Below, piece by piece: positions 51,627 through 62,119 of a stretch of DNA of 64,000 nucleotides; within the stretch, counting starts at the first letter, position 1; every line of letters begins with the position of its first letter. The stretch lies in contig JAFNXN010000009.1 of assembly GCA_017379015.1 (NCBI GenBank), forward strand, positions 1-64,000. The letters are read 5' to 3'. The position numbers were made by a program, and so were the translations under genes. A model generated the notes under the pieces. It made no database searches and had not been told where the DNA came from. It worked only from the letters and a program-made list of their open reading frames with translations. This stretch comes from Alistipes sp. (GTDB lineage Bacteria; Bacteroidota; Bacteroidia; Bacteroidales; Rikenellaceae).

Positions 51627-53840
51627 CTATTGGAGAATAAATCCTCCTTTAAGGCGAATATCATTCGATGCAGCACCCACAAGGAGCTCAAACTCACCCA
51701 CTTCGGCACGCCACTCGCCCTTCTGATCATCGTAGAACGATAGCGCATCACGAGTGATGACAAACGACACCTCCTTAGACTCGCCAGCGTTGAGCTCCAC
51801 CTTCTCAAAGCCCTTAAGCTCCTTGATTGGGCGAACCAACGAAGACTCCTTATCAGCCACATATAGCTGAACAACCTCCTTGCCGGCACACTTACCCGTG
51901 TTGGTCACAGTCAGACTAACCCTCAGGCTATCATCAACACCCATCACCTCAGACGACACCTTGAGGTCGCTATATTTAAATGTAGTGTAGCTGAGTCCAT
52001 GACCGAAGGCGAAGAGGGGCTTTATGCCGCGCTTCTCGAAACCACGATAGCCAACAAAGATGTCATCGTGATAGTAGACCTTATCGGGGTTAGGGAACTG
52101 ACACTCACCGCTGTGCGATGGGTAGTCCTCGATCTTCATACCAAAGGTGAATGGGAGCTTACCACTAGGGTTAACCTCGCCCGAGAGCACACGTGCTATG
52201 GCATTGCCCGACTCCGAGCCGAGATACCATGCCTGAACGACCGACTCCACCTCATCGACCCATGGCATAGCCACAGCATTACCCGACACGATGACCACGG
52301 TAAGGTGCTTGGTCGCAGCTGCCAAGGCGCGAATAACCTCATCCTGACCATAGGGCAAACCATACTGCGTACGGTCAGCACCCTCGCAATCCTGCTGCTC
52401 GCTCTTGTTTAGACCACCAATGAATATCACATGATCTGCCGTGCGTGCCGCCTCAACAGCCTCAGCAATAAGCTCCTCCGCAGTGCGGCTATCGGCAAGA
52501 TTTTGACCCGTAACAACGCCGTTATACTCTCCTGTAACGTCGCCCACATAGCCACGCACCCATGCAACCTCTGCCCTACCGGCATAGTAACGCTCCAGAC
52601 CCTCCAGTGGCGACACCTCACGCTGAACCTTAAGCGACGAGCTACCACCGCCCACAGTCATCATCTTCACGGCATTCTCGCCAACAACAACTATGCGCTT
52701 TGCATCGCGAGCAACAGGGAGGTTAGCCTTTTTATTCTTTAGCAGGACGATACCCTCCTCGGCTATGGTTCGCGCAGCATCAACATGCTCCTCCGAGCAC
52801 ATCGCGCCATAGGGCTTATATGGGTTCATCGCCGTACGGAACGTAAGTCGCAACACACAGCGCACCTTATCATCGAGCTCCTCGGTGCCAAACACCCCAC
52901 TCTCAATGAGTTTGAGGTATGGCAAGGCGAGATAGTAGTTATCGTAGGCGTTGCTCGCTCCCTCAGTAAGACCATCTGTCCAAGTGCCAAACTCCAAGTC
53001 AAGGCCGTTGAGCACAGCCTCCTCGGTAGAGTGTACACCACCCCAATCCGAGATAACCGCACCATCGAAGCCCCACTCACCCTTCAAGATCTCGCATATC
53101 AGGCGATGGTTGTGACAAGCGTGCGTACCACGATACTTGTTGTAAGAGCCCATGATGCTCCATGCTCCACCCTCGACAACTGCCGCCTTGAAGGCTGGAA
53201 GGTAGATCTCGTAAAGAGCGCGATCGCTAAGATCAACATCGGTCTGGTGGCGATAGAGCTCCTCGTTGTTGAGCGCATAGTGCTTAACGCAAGCCGCAAC
53301 ACCCTGCTGCTGAACACCCTGCACATAGAGAACAACGATCTGCGAGGCGAGATATGGATCCTCACCCATATACTCGAAGTTACGACCACAGTAGGGCGTA
53401 CGATAGATATTTACGCCAGGTCCGAGCAACACATCCTTATCGCGATAGCGTGCCTCCTCGCCAATGCTTACGCCATAGCGAAGTGCGATATCACGATTCC
53501 ACGTAGCTGCAAGGCAGGTGAGCGCAGGATATGCCACACACGAGTCGTTGGTCCAACACGCCTGATCCCACTCATCCCACAACACCTCGGGGCGTATGCC
53601 ATGAGGACCATCCGTACACCACAACTCCGCAATGCCAAGGCGACGAACGCCGGGCGATGAGAACTTTGACTGAGCATGGATGATGGCGATCTTCTCCCTG
53701 AGCGTCATACGACTAAGCGCATCCTCAACACGCTCCTCGATAGGGGCATTTGGATCGAGATAGATAGGTTGCTGCTTCTGTTGTGCAGATAGCATGAATG
53801 GCACAAGCAGTGCGACGAGCAACAAAAACTGACGTTTCAT
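51627..53840 (-). CDS. glycoside hydrolase family 3, secreted
   Basis: A 737-residue secreted exo-glycosidase, probably a beta-glucosidase/xylosidase. The start is ATG 53840 (MKRQFLLLVALLVP), 13 codons inside a longer frame. Signal peptide 1-20 (MLSAQ). The catalytic domain has TDGPHGIR, KHYALNNEE and nucleophile Asp265 in GAVISDWGGVHS; the alpha/beta sandwich follows (KKANLPVARDAKRIVVVG), then a fibronectin-III-like end. Substrate cannot be decided. It is preceded by the YhcC/TsaD genes on the same strand. Confidence 0.92.
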   Translation of the reverse strand: MKRQFLLLVALLVPFMLSAQQKQQPIYLDPNAPIEERVEDALSRMTLREKIAIIHAQSKFSSPGVRRLGIAELWCTDGPHGIRPEVLWDEWDQACWTNDSCVAYPALTCLAATWNRDIALRYGVSIGEEARYRDKDVLLGPGVNIYRTPYCGRNFEYMGEDPYLASQIVVLYVQGVQQQGVAACVKHYALNNEELYRHQTDVDLSDRALYEIYLPAFKAAVVEGGAWSIMGSYNKYRGTHACHNHRLICEILKGEWGFDGAVISDWGGVHSTEEAVLNGLDLEFGTWTDGLTEGASNAYDNYYLALPYLKLIESGVFGTEELDDKVRCVLRLTFRTAMNPYKPYGAMCSEEHVDAARTIAEEGIVLLKNKKANLPVARDAKRIVVVGENAVKMMTVGGGSSSLKVQREVSPLEGLERYYAGRAEVAWVRGYVGDVTGEYNGVVTGQNLADSRTAEELIAEAVEAARTADHVIFIGGLNKSEQQDCEGADRTQYGLPYGQDEVIRALAAATKHLTVVIVSGNAVAMPWVDEVESVVQAWYLGSESGNAIARVLSGEVNPSGKLPFTFGMKIEDYPSHSGECQFPNPDKVYYHDDIFVGYRGFEKRGIKPLFAFGHGLSYTTFKYSDLKVSSEVMGVDDSLRVSLTVTNTGKCAGKEVVQLYVADKESSLVRPIKELKGFEKVELNAGESKEVSFVITRDALSFYDDQKGEWRAEVGEFELLVGAASNDIRLKGGFILQ

Positions 53841-53902
53841 AGTTATGATTTTTACAAGATTAAATTCGTGGCAACTCAAGTAGTTACAAATATAGGAACA
53901 AT

Positions 53903-54850
53903 TTAGTAATTATACAAGTCCCCTTGCACAAAACCGCCACTAAGCATGCGAGAAACCAGCATATTTTTAAGAATATCGGGGCGAAGACCACCCAGAGGCG
54001 AGTGAAGCGTAAGGTGGCGCGGTGCTAAGGCAAAAAGACGATCCAGAGAGATCGTTGGCGCGAGGCGACGAAGAATAGCGACAAGGAGATCGACGTAGCT
54101 ACTAGCAGAGAAACCCTCTGCACCAAACATAAAACGTTCGGGATGCAACGCCCACTCCTCAGCCATCGGCGTAGAGCGAAATATCTGCAACTGATGAAAC
54201 TTTATATAGTTGATATCCAACTCATTAATCTTGTCAGTTTGCTCGATAAGTTGCTCTGGTCTCTCGTTAGGCAACCCAAGTATAAAGTGCGCCCCGACAT
54301 CTATGCCACGCTCCCTTGTTGCCCCTATTGCCCAGCGCGCATCGTCGAAGCTGTGACCACGATTAACATGGCTAAGCGTAGCATCCGACGTGGACTCCAC
54401 ACCATACTCCACAGCAACATACTTCTTAGTGGAGAAATCTGCCAACATGTCGAGCTTTTCGGAACTAACAGCATCGGGACGTGTACCGATGATTAAGCCC
54501 GAGATACGAGGATGATCAAGCACCTCAGCATAGAGCTTACGCAACCTATCTACCGAGGCATTTGTATTTGTTCCCGCCTGAAGATAAGCAACATAGTAGT
54601 CTGCCGAGCGACCACGCGAGAGATGAAACCTCAACCCCTCGTCAATCTGCTCGCAGAGGCTCTTCACACCACGGCAGTATGATGGCGAAAAGGCTTCATT
54701 AAGACAAAAAGTACAGCCGCCACGGCCACCCCTCGCATCGCGATTAGGACAGACCATAGCGGCATCTATCGAGAGCTTCTGCACACGACCACCAAACCTC
54801 TGACGCATCATGCGTCCATAGTCGTTATATGGCAGTGTAGCCTCCGTCAT
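53903..54850 (-). CDS. TIGR01212-type radical SAM protein (YhcC-like)
   Basis: The start is ATG 54850 (MTEATLPYNDYGRMM), 315 residues; the longer frame overlaps tsaD and is rejected. The family signature is CPNRDARGGRGGCTFC near 34-49, a cluster-binding pattern with wide Cys spacing, followed by the YYVAYLQAGTNTNAS and VEYGVESTSD segments. The family's reaction is unestablished. It begins one base after the tsaD stop, so it is translationally coupled and may act on tRNA or a related substrate (inference). Confidence 0.9.
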   Translation of the reverse strand: MTEATLPYNDYGRMMRQRFGGRVQKLSIDAAMVCPNRDARGGRGGCTFCLNEAFSPSYCRGVKSLCEQIDEGLRFHLSRGRSADYYVAYLQAGTNTNASVDRLRKLYAEVLDHPRISGLIIGTRPDAVSSEKLDMLADFSTKKYVAVEYGVESTSDATLSHVNRGHSFDDARWAIGATRERGIDVGAHFILGLPNERPEQLIEQTDKINELDINYIKFHQLQIFRSTPMAEEWALHPERFMFGAEGFSASSYVDLLVAILRRLAPTISLDRLFALAPRHLTLHSPLGGLRPDILKNMLVSRMLSGGFVQGDLYNY

Positions 54851-54851
54851 T

Positions 54852-55877
54852 CTACAAATCTTCGAGTCGTGCCACAGGCGACACATCGAGTTGCGATAGC
54901 TCGCCCTCCATATAGCGGTAGTATCCCGCCACGGCAATCATCGCAGCATTATCGGTGGTAAACTTAAACTCAGGCAGGAACGTGCGCCATCCACGACGGC
55001 GACCCATCTCGGTAATACCATTGCGCAAGCCCGAATTTGCCGACACACCACCAGCGATAGCTATATCCTTAATACCCGTAGCCTTAGAGGCCTTAACCAG
55101 TTTGTCGAGCAGGATGTCGACAATGGTCTTCTGGAGCGACGCAGCGAGATCTGCCTTATGCTTTTCAACAAAGTCGGGATCCTCCTTTACGGCATCGCGC
55201 AACGTATAGAGGAACGATGTCTTTAGACCCGAGAACGAGTAGTCGAAAGCACCCTCAACATGGGGCTTTGCAAACTTAAATGCCGAGCTATCACCCTCCT
55301 GAGCAAGTCTATCGATTACCGGTCCACCAGGATATGGCAGACCCATCACCTTGGCACACTTATCAAAGGCCTCACCCGCAGCATCATCTATCGTAGTGCC
55401 GATGATCTCCATCTTAGTTGGTGAGTCGACACGCACAATCTGCGTATGTCCTCCACTCACAAGCAACGTTAGGAACGGGAAGTCGGGGTGCGGAAGGTTA
55501 CGATCGGGGAGGTCGACAAAGTGCGAGAGGATATGTCCCTGAAGGTGGTTAACCTCGACAAGCGGGATATTATTTGCAATGGAGAGTCCCTTGGCAAACG
55601 AGACACCAACAAGCAGCGAGCCGAGCAGACCAGGACCGCGCGTAAAGGCTATAGCATCGACCTTATCGATGGTTATTCCCGCCTCCTTAAGAGCAGTATC
55701 AACAACAGGGATGATATTCTGTTGATGCGCTCTCGACGCCAGCTCAGGGATCACTCCGCCATATTTTTGATGCACCGCCTGCGAGGCGATAACATTCGAG
55801 AGAAGTGTTCGGTTGCAGAGTACCGCAGCCGAGGTGTCGTCACACGACGACTCAATGCCAAGTATCGTAATATCCAT
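54852..55877 (-). CDS. tsaD: tRNA N6-adenosine threonylcarbamoyltransferase
   Basis: Catalytic subunit for the t6A modification of ANN-decoding tRNAs. The 341-residue ASKHA-fold protein has the metal-binding His111 and His115 in VNHLQGH, plus LGIESSCDDTSAAV at the start and SASAHQ-like SRAHQQN, then GFDKCAKVMGLPYPGG and AGGVSANSGLR. ATG 55877 is standard length. Confidence 0.96.
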   Translation of the reverse strand: MDITILGIESSCDDTSAAVLCNRTLLSNVIASQAVHQKYGGVIPELASRAHQQNIIPVVDTALKEAGITIDKVDAIAFTRGPGLLGSLLVGVSFAKGLSIANNIPLVEVNHLQGHILSHFVDLPDRNLPHPDFPFLTLLVSGGHTQIVRVDSPTKMEIIGTTIDDAAGEAFDKCAKVMGLPYPGGPVIDRLAQEGDSSAFKFAKPHVEGAFDYSFSGLKTSFLYTLRDAVKEDPDFVEKHKADLAASLQKTIVDILLDKLVKASKATGIKDIAIAGGVSANSGLRNGITEMGRRRGWRTFLPEFKFTTDNAAMIAVAGYYRYMEGELSQLDVSPVARLEDL

Positions 55878-56051
55878 AGCTTGATGGTAAACATTTTTTG
55901 CTTTCTACCGCACATCCTACGTAGCCTACACCCCTCAAAAAAGAGCTCTCAAAGTCCATCGACCGCCAGCATCAATCCTCTAATCTAGATGCAAGCAATT
56001 TTTAACGACTCTTTTTTGCCAAAAATCTTTTTCTATTTATAGAAAAATTAC

Positions 56052-56059
56052 TACTTTTG
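56052..56059 (+). promoter_or_regulatory. tamB promoter -7 box
   Basis: TACTTTTG matches TAnnTTTG, 43 nt before the tamB ATG. A TTT rather than TTG is at the expected -33 position, so the call is moderate. The spacer 55878-56051 shows nothing else recognisable. Confidence 0.5.
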
Positions 56060-56102
56060 TAGGTTATTTGTAGTATAGCACGCAACAACACATACGGTTT
56101 CA

Positions 56103-59100
56103 ATGCGCAAAGTTATAAAAATATTGGCAAAGATAGTATCAGCAATCATATTGTTGTTGATATTTTTGCCTATTAGCGCAACCCTACTTCTCAACATCGA
56201 CCGCGTACAAAACTACATTATCGACCATGCTTCCAACTACGCCAGCGAGTTTCTCGATAGCCGCGTATCGGTGGGTAGCATCAAGATAGACCTACTCACA
56301 AAGGTGCATGTTCACGACTTCTATGTCGAGAGTCCCGAACGAGATACACTGCTCTACGTCAAGGAGGTGGAGGCCTACATCGGAAGCCTCAACATCCCTC
56401 AAGATGGACTATGCCTTCGTGATGTCGAGATCGTGGGCGCAGAGCTCAATCTTCGCGAGATGGAGAATGGAGATCTCACCATTCACCCAATCGTAAAACG
56501 CCTCACCAAGCCTAACCACCATAGCAACTTCTGCATGTATGTCAACAAGGTCGAGATCTCGGAGAGCCGTTTTCGCTACGAACGTCTGGAGCACCGCGAC
56601 CCTGAGTATGGCATCGACTACGACAACATGGTCGTTGGCGACATTGAGGGCAAGCTCCAAAACTTTGCCATCGAGCAGGGTGCTGTGGCTGCTACGATCA
56701 ATGAGCTGAGTGCTCGCGAGAAGAGTGGCTTTGAGCTTGGCAACCTCACGGGTAACTTCTACATAAACCGTGGTGTCATACGCTTCGGAAGCATCATAGC
56801 CAATACCGAGCAATCGCACATCAACATCCCATCCTTCATCATAGATGGTCAAAACTGGGAGGAATATAAGCAGTATATCGACCTTGTCGAGATGCGAGGA
56901 GTGGTCACCAACTCTCGACTTTCGACCTTCGACCTCGGCTTCTTCGCCCCCAACCTACGCAACTGGGAGCTTATGGCAGACTCGCTGCAAGGCTCATTCG
57001 AGGGCACCGTGGCAGACTTCACAGCCACAATCGAGAGTGGTAACCTTGGCGAGCACACATCAATAGCGGGCGAAGCACATATCATCGGCATACCGCTATG
57101 GCAGGAGTCCGACTACAAGGTCAAGGTAGATCGTCTCTACACAACAGCCTCCGATGTCGAAAACTTTGTCTATCGCACAACGGGCAACCACCTCCCCGAG
57201 AAGGCGCAGGAGATTGTGCGCAACCTCGCCACGGCAGATGTGCGAGGCACCTTCAATGGCAAGCTATACTCGTTCCGCACACTTGGAAACATACGCACAG
57301 CACAAGGTAACATTTCGGCAGATGTCGACATGCGACGTGTCGATGGCGAGCACCACATGCTAAGCGGATCGGTAGATACAGACAACCTACACCTAGGCAA
57401 GATCCTCGAGATCAACCTCCTTGGCACGCTCGACTCGAAGATCTCGGCTAGAGGCTTGGTGGGTAGCAACAACGTCAAAGGCTCGATAAATGCCTCGGTG
57501 GGCAAGATGGTACTTGGCGGAAAGCCCTTCCGCGAGATCACAGCTTCGGCAAAGATAGGCGAGACGAGTCGTGACACGCTCAAGGTGAGCTCTCCACGTC
57601 CTGAGCTCAACTTTAACTTCCTTGGCAGCGTAAACCGCCGAGGACACAAGCCATTCTACGACTTCGATCTCGAGCTGCGCAATGCCGATCTACACGCCCT
57701 AGGCATCAACCAGCGCGACTCCATATCGCGCCTATCGCTCACAGTCGCCGGAGAGAAGATCTCGGGAAACACAATCGACGACCTAGATGGCACGGTAACC
57801 CTAAGCGACATCAGGTATCTGTATGCTAGCGAAGAGCTCGAAACCGACAAACTCATCATCAAGGTGCATGGCAACAAGCTACCTCGAAAGATAGACCTAA
57901 GTTCGGACTTTATGGAGGTTAAGTTTACGAGTACGTGTGGCTACAAGGAGCTCCAGAGCTACCTTCCAAACATCCTTCGCGACTACATACCATCGCTCTA
58001 CTCCAGCGAAGTTCCCCGAAATAGCTACACCCCATCGAACAAACACAACATATCGAGCCTCAAGGTTAACGCACAGAGCCGAATCAACGACCTGCTCTAT
58101 GCCATTGCTCCAGACCTATATATCGCCCCTAACACCGACCTAGAGGCGACGCTCGTTCACGAGAGCAACAGCGTTGATCTTCGCCTCGACTCTGAGGGTA
58201 TGGACTTTAGAGGCTTCATCATCGACTCGATGAGTGTTAACATCTTCAACACGCCATATTCGCTCAGCGCAAAGGAGGATAACAACAAGTTTAAGCTACA
58301 TTTCAACTCAAGGGCTACCTATCTGCGTTCTCAGCCTCTATTCCCTCGCCTCGACATTACGGGTGAGATCTACAACAACCAGATAGACCTCGAGGCCACA
58401 CTCAGCGAGAATAAGGGTGTGTTAGGCTTCACAACCTACGTGAGTCGCAACCCACAGACAAATCGACGCACGCTACGCATCGACATATCACCGTCATATA
58501 TCAACGCCGGCAACCGTCAGTGGCGACTGATGTCAAAGAGCATAAACATCGACTCGTCGCGAGTACATATCAACGACTTCCGCATCAAGAGCAATGATGA
58601 GGAGCTACGACTTAACGGTATTGCCTCGGCTAATCGTCAGGACACGATCCACCTAGAGCTAACCAACTTCGACCTGTCGCCACTATCGGAGCTTATCGCC
58701 CACATCGGCTACAACTTCGCGGCAAAGTCGAATGGCTATGCTACACTGCGCTCGGCACTACGCAAACCACAGCTTGAGGCGCGCATCAACCTCACCGACA
58801 TCACGGTAAATGGCATTGAAGCACCTCCACAGCTGCTCACCTCTGATTGCGATTTCGCACAGAACCAAGCACGTGTCACCATGAGCGACTATGCCTCGGG
58901 CAACACCATAGCCGAGGGAACATACCGTCCCGATGATAAGAGATACAATGTACGTGCCCAAATGCAGGAGCTCCCCTTGTCGCTCATGCAACCGTTCCTC
59001 GTAGACATCATCTCAGACATTCGTGGTTCGGCAAGAGATATTGATGTAAGACTCACAGGTCAGGGACGTCAGGCAGTACTCAGCGGTAGTGCAACGATTG

Positions 59101-60797
59101 ATGGTCTTGATGTACATGTCGACTACACCAACACGCGTTACACCGCACCACGTGGCAAGGTGACCATTGCCAACAACATCATCGCTGCCAACGAGATCTC
59201 GGTATTCGATAGCGAGGGGCACGAGGGCTACTTTACAATGAACATCGACCTCAACAAACTATCAAAGGTCCGCTACGACATTGGTATCGAGGCTAGAAAC
59301 ATGCTGGTATTCGACACTAACGAGGAGCTTAACGACCTATTCTACGGACGCATCCACGCCTCGGGAACAGCCAAGTTCAGCAACAAGGATATGGATCAGG
59401 GCATGAAGATGATCATCAATGCCTACTCTGAGCCAAACTCAACATTCTACATGCCACTAACAGGCACAGAGGATATATCTTATGCCGACTACGTGAGCTT
59501 CAAACAACCAGCCAAGAGGCAAGTTGAGTCGGTAGGATACATCGCCAGCCGCATAAACACATACGCACGAGCAAGCCGCTTCAGCGACTCGTCGGATAGC
59601 AACATGGATATTGACATCGCGCTCAACATAAGCCCCAACATCGAGATGCAGCTTATCACCGACCCCGATTCGGGCGATGTTATCAAGGGTAAGGGTAGCG
59701 GCGAGATCAACATGCATATTGAGCCTCACACCGACAAGTTTGAGATGACAGGAACCTACACCCTCTCGGAGGGTACCTACCGATTCTCGCTCGTGGATAT
59801 TGTCACCAAGCTCTTCGAGGTAGAGAATGGCTCTACAATCAAGTGGTCGGGAGATCCTCTGGGTGCAGAGCTTAACATCAAGGCCATCTACAAGACCAAA
59901 GCATCGCTCAAGCCTCTGCTTGGTAGCTCCGTGCCCGGCGTGGACACCTCACGCTCGGCGGATGTCGATTGCTACATAATTCTCACAGGCGACCTGATGT
60001 CACCCGACGTCAACTTCGACGTAAAGGTTACGAAGGTGTCACCCGAGATTCAGAGTATCGTCAACTCGATGCTTGTCGACCAGCAATCTATAAGCACGCA
60101 GATGGTCTCACTATTGACTGCAAACACCTTCTCGGCAGATGAGCTCGGTGCGCTCACGTCGATAGTAACAACCACCGGATTGGAGTTCGCGTCGAGCTAT
60201 CTTAGCCGAATGCTCCTCGGCGACAACTTCGACCTGAACGTACGCTATCTACCAGGTGCTGGCAGCAACGAGCTAGACCTCGGCTTCTCGACAGGATTGC
60301 TCAACAACCGCCTGCAACTAGAGGTGGATAGTGGTTATATAAATGACCAGACGCAGCAGCAGGTGCGCTTCAACAACTTCCTTGTGGATGCCTACATAAC
60401 CTATCTCTTTGATGCCGATGGCACGTTCCGCGTCTATGGCTTTACGCAGACTACCGATCGCTATGACGAGAACCAGGGTGAACAAGAGGGAGGTATAGGT
60501 CTATCCATAAACGCTAGCTTCAACACCCTTAATGAGTTGTGGACAAACATTGTTGGCAGCAAGGTGGTGCGCATGGAGCGTCGTACGGAGCGTCGCGCAC
60601 ACAAGGATAGCCTAAAGCGCGCCCATACAGAGCCTAGAAATGTCGAGCTTCAGGATACTACTCGACGCGTAGACTCGTTAATAAATACAGAGATGATCGA
60701 GATTGAGGAAAAGGAGATCGACAAGGGATCGTCAAAGATGAGAGAGCTCAGCGTCGACTCAGATAGAGTGGAGCTACCCAACGAAGATCAAGACTAA
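56103..60797 (+). CDS. tamB: TamB-like intermembrane lipid/protein transport protein
   Basis: A 1564-residue protein anchored by an N-terminal helix (about 8-30, KIVSAIILLLIFLPISATLLL), spanning the periplasm as a long beta-rich groove (AsmA/TamB type), with the conserved C-terminal DUF490 domain (about 1080-1480). A charged tail ends the protein. TamB proteins connect inner and outer membranes and support lipid transport to, and protein assembly in, the outer membrane. No tamA is adjacent; in Bacteroidota BamA-like partners may serve. The stop overlaps a tandem repeat that runs to the exbB leader. Confidence 0.9.
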   Translation: MRKVIKILAKIVSAIILLLIFLPISATLLLNIDRVQNYIIDHASNYASEFLDSRVSVGSIKIDLLTKVHVHDFYVESPERDTLLYVKEVEAYIGSLNIPQDGLCLRDVEIVGAELNLREMENGDLTIHPIVKRLTKPNHHSNFCMYVNKVEISESRFRYERLEHRDPEYGIDYDNMVVGDIEGKLQNFAIEQGAVAATINELSAREKSGFELGNLTGNFYINRGVIRFGSIIANTEQSHINIPSFIIDGQNWEEYKQYIDLVEMRGVVTNSRLSTFDLGFFAPNLRNWELMADSLQGSFEGTVADFTATIESGNLGEHTSIAGEAHIIGIPLWQESDYKVKVDRLYTTASDVENFVYRTTGNHLPEKAQEIVRNLATADVRGTFNGKLYSFRTLGNIRTAQGNISADVDMRRVDGEHHMLSGSVDTDNLHLGKILEINLLGTLDSKISARGLVGSNNVKGSINASVGKMVLGGKPFREITASAKIGETSRDTLKVSSPRPELNFNFLGSVNRRGHKPFYDFDLELRNADLHALGINQRDSISRLSLTVAGEKISGNTIDDLDGTVTLSDIRYLYASEELETDKLIIKVHGNKLPRKIDLSSDFMEVKFTSTCGYKELQSYLPNILRDYIPSLYSSEVPRNSYTPSNKHNISSLKVNAQSRINDLLYAIAPDLYIAPNTDLEATLVHESNSVDLRLDSEGMDFRGFIIDSMSVNIFNTPYSLSAKEDNNKFKLHFNSRATYLRSQPLFPRLDITGEIYNNQIDLEATLSENKGVLGFTTYVSRNPQTNRRTLRIDISPSYINAGNRQWRLMSKSINIDSSRVHINDFRIKSNDEELRLNGIASANRQDTIHLELTNFDLSPLSELIAHIGYNFAAKSNGYATLRSALRKPQLEARINLTDITVNGIEAPPQLLTSDCDFAQNQARVTMSDYASGNTIAEGTYRPDDKRYNVRAQMQELPLSLMQPFLVDIISDIRGSARDIDVRLTGQGRQAVLSGSATIDGLDVHVDYTNTRYTAPRGKVTIANNIIAANEISVFDSEGHEGYFTMNIDLNKLSKVRYDIGIEARNMLVFDTNEELNDLFYGRIHASGTAKFSNKDMDQGMKMIINAYSEPNSTFYMPLTGTEDISYADYVSFKQPAKRQVESVGYIASRINTYARASRFSDSSDSNMDIDIALNISPNIEMQLITDPDSGDVIKGKGSGEINMHIEPHTDKFEMTGTYTLSEGTYRFSLVDIVTKLFEVENGSTIKWSGDPLGAELNIKAIYKTKASLKPLLGSSVPGVDTSRSADVDCYIILTGDLMSPDVNFDVKVTKVSPEIQSIVNSMLVDQQSISTQMVSLLTANTFSADELGALTSIVTTTGLEFASSYLSRMLLGDNFDLNVRYLPGAGSNELDLGFSTGLLNNRLQLEVDSGYINDQTQQQVRFNNFLVDAYITYLFDADGTFRVYGFTQTTDRYDENQGEQEGGIGLSINASFNTLNELWTNIVGSKVVRMERRTERRAHKDSLKRAHTEPRNVELQDTTRRVDSLINTEMIEIEEKEIDKGSSKMRELSVDSDRVELPNEDQD

Positions 60798-60826
60798 CAC
60801 ACTACTAACACACTACTAACACACTA
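60794..60826 (+). repeat. 11-bp tandem repeat (CTAACACACTA)x3
   Basis: Three perfect copies at 60794-60804, 60805-60815 and 60816-60826; the first includes the tamB TAA stop. It gives the spacer extra in-register TAA codons at 11-bp steps. Likely a slipped-strand duplication, copy number may vary between strains. Confidence 0.85.
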
Positions 60827-60877
60827 TATGAAAGATAGATGAAAATACAATAATTAATTAAAACCTTACTTAAAATC

Positions 60878-61603
60878 ATGATTAACATTCTAACAATTGA
60901 GAGCGCCGAGGAGCTAGCCCAGGGCGCACAAGATCCAGTGATTAACACAACTGTGTCGGAGACAGCAGAGAGCCTCACGGTAAGTTTTTGGGATCTCTTC
61001 CTCAGCGGAGGTTGGCTTATGTGGGTGCTCGTTGCCCTTGCAGCAGTGATGATCTTCATCTTCGTGGAGCGTTTCATCTCTATTCGCAAGGCTACACGCA
61101 TCGACAAGAACTTCATGAACCGCATTCGCGACTTCATCCTCGAGGGTAACATCTCAGCCGCTATTGATCTATGCCGTCGTACCGACTCTCCTATTGCCCG
61201 CATGATTGAGAAGGGTATCGAGCGCATCGGCCGCCCTATGGGTGATATTCAGACCGCTATTGAGAATGTTGCAAATGTCGAGGTTGCGAAGCTCGAGTCG
61301 GGACTTCCATGGTTGGCATCAATCTCGGGTGGTGCTCCAATGATTGGTTTCTTGGGTACTGTTGTAGGTATGGTGCAGGTATTCATCGGCATGTCGGCAA
61401 ACCAGAGTGGCGGCATTGAGCTAGCACAGCTCTCGGCAGGTATGTACGTGGCGATGGTCACCACCGTGGGTGGTCTTATTGTTGGTATCCCCGCCTACTT
61501 TGCTCACAACTACCTTGCAGCACGCATCGAGAAGATGATCTTCCGCATGGAGGCTACCACCATCGCCTTTATGGATATTTTGAACCAGCCAGTACGCAAA
61601 TAG
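60878..61603 (+). CDS. MotA/TolQ/ExbB proton channel family protein
   Basis: An inner-membrane channel subunit that converts proton flow to envelope work, with ExbD/TolR and a TonB/TolA-like partner. The 241-residue protein has three membrane helices (about 42-64, 138-166, 182-205); the last two carry the conserved SISGGAPMIGFLGTVVGMVQVF and MYVAMVTTVGGLIVGIPAYFAHN. It opens a four-gene block with exbD, tonB-like and DUF1573. Confidence 0.93.
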   Translation: MINILTIESAEELAQGAQDPVINTTVSETAESLTVSFWDLFLSGGWLMWVLVALAAVMIFIFVERFISIRKATRIDKNFMNRIRDFILEGNISAAIDLCRRTDSPIARMIEKGIERIGRPMGDIQTAIENVANVEVAKLESGLPWLASISGGAPMIGFLGTVVGMVQVFIGMSANQSGGIELAQLSAGMYVAMVTTVGGLIVGIPAYFAHNYLAARIEKMIFRMEATTIAFMDILNQPVRK

Positions 61604-61648
61604 TGCTCCTCACGAAGAGCCTTTCACGCAACATAAAACATAAGCAGT

Positions 61649-62119
61649 ATGGCAATTAAAAGAAGTTCAAAGATCGATTCGACCTTCTCATCATCGTCGA
61701 TGACCGACCTTGTGTTCCTACTCTTGGTCTTCTTCGTGCTCGCCACGACGCTAATCAACCCGAACAATGCTGTGAAGCTCACCCTACCCTCATCATCGAG
61801 CACCATGGGCGACCCTTCGGCAGTATCTATCTCGGTTATTAGCGGACCAGAGGGCTACACCTACATATTCAATGGCAACAGGCGCAACCCCTACACCGAG
61901 GCCGAGCAGCTAGCAACAGAGCTTAACACCTATTACGACACACACCTCGCCCAGAGCGGCAAGCCTCTCATCGTATCGGTACACTGCGAGAAGGATGTCA
62001 CAACCGTTGATGCCCTACTCTCGATTATCGACATGATAAACGATCAGAACAAAGCCACAGGCGAAATAGCACCTGGTGTGCAGCGTTATAAAATGGTATT
62101 GGCAACCGACAAACGATAA
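61649..62119 (+). CDS. ExbD/TolR family protein
   Basis: A 156-residue bitopic protein with the proton-carrying Asp20 in SMTDLVFLLLVFFVLATTLI and a periplasmic domain ending in a typical TolR/ExbD fold (VTTVDALLSIIDMIN). It shares one base with the next gene, so translation is coupled, and follows exbB by 45 nt. Confidence 0.92.
   Translation: MAIKRSSKIDSTFSSSSMTDLVFLLLVFFVLATTLINPNNAVKLTLPSSSSTMGDPSAVSISVISGPEGYTYIFNGNRRNPYTEAEQLATELNTYYDTHLAQSGKPLIVSVHCEKDVTTVDALLSIIDMINDQNKATGEIAPGVQRYKMVLATDKR

Noticed and set aside
52785..53660. 291-residue open frame on the plus strand
   Set aside because: Antisense to the GH3 gene, without any known motif or ribosome-binding context.
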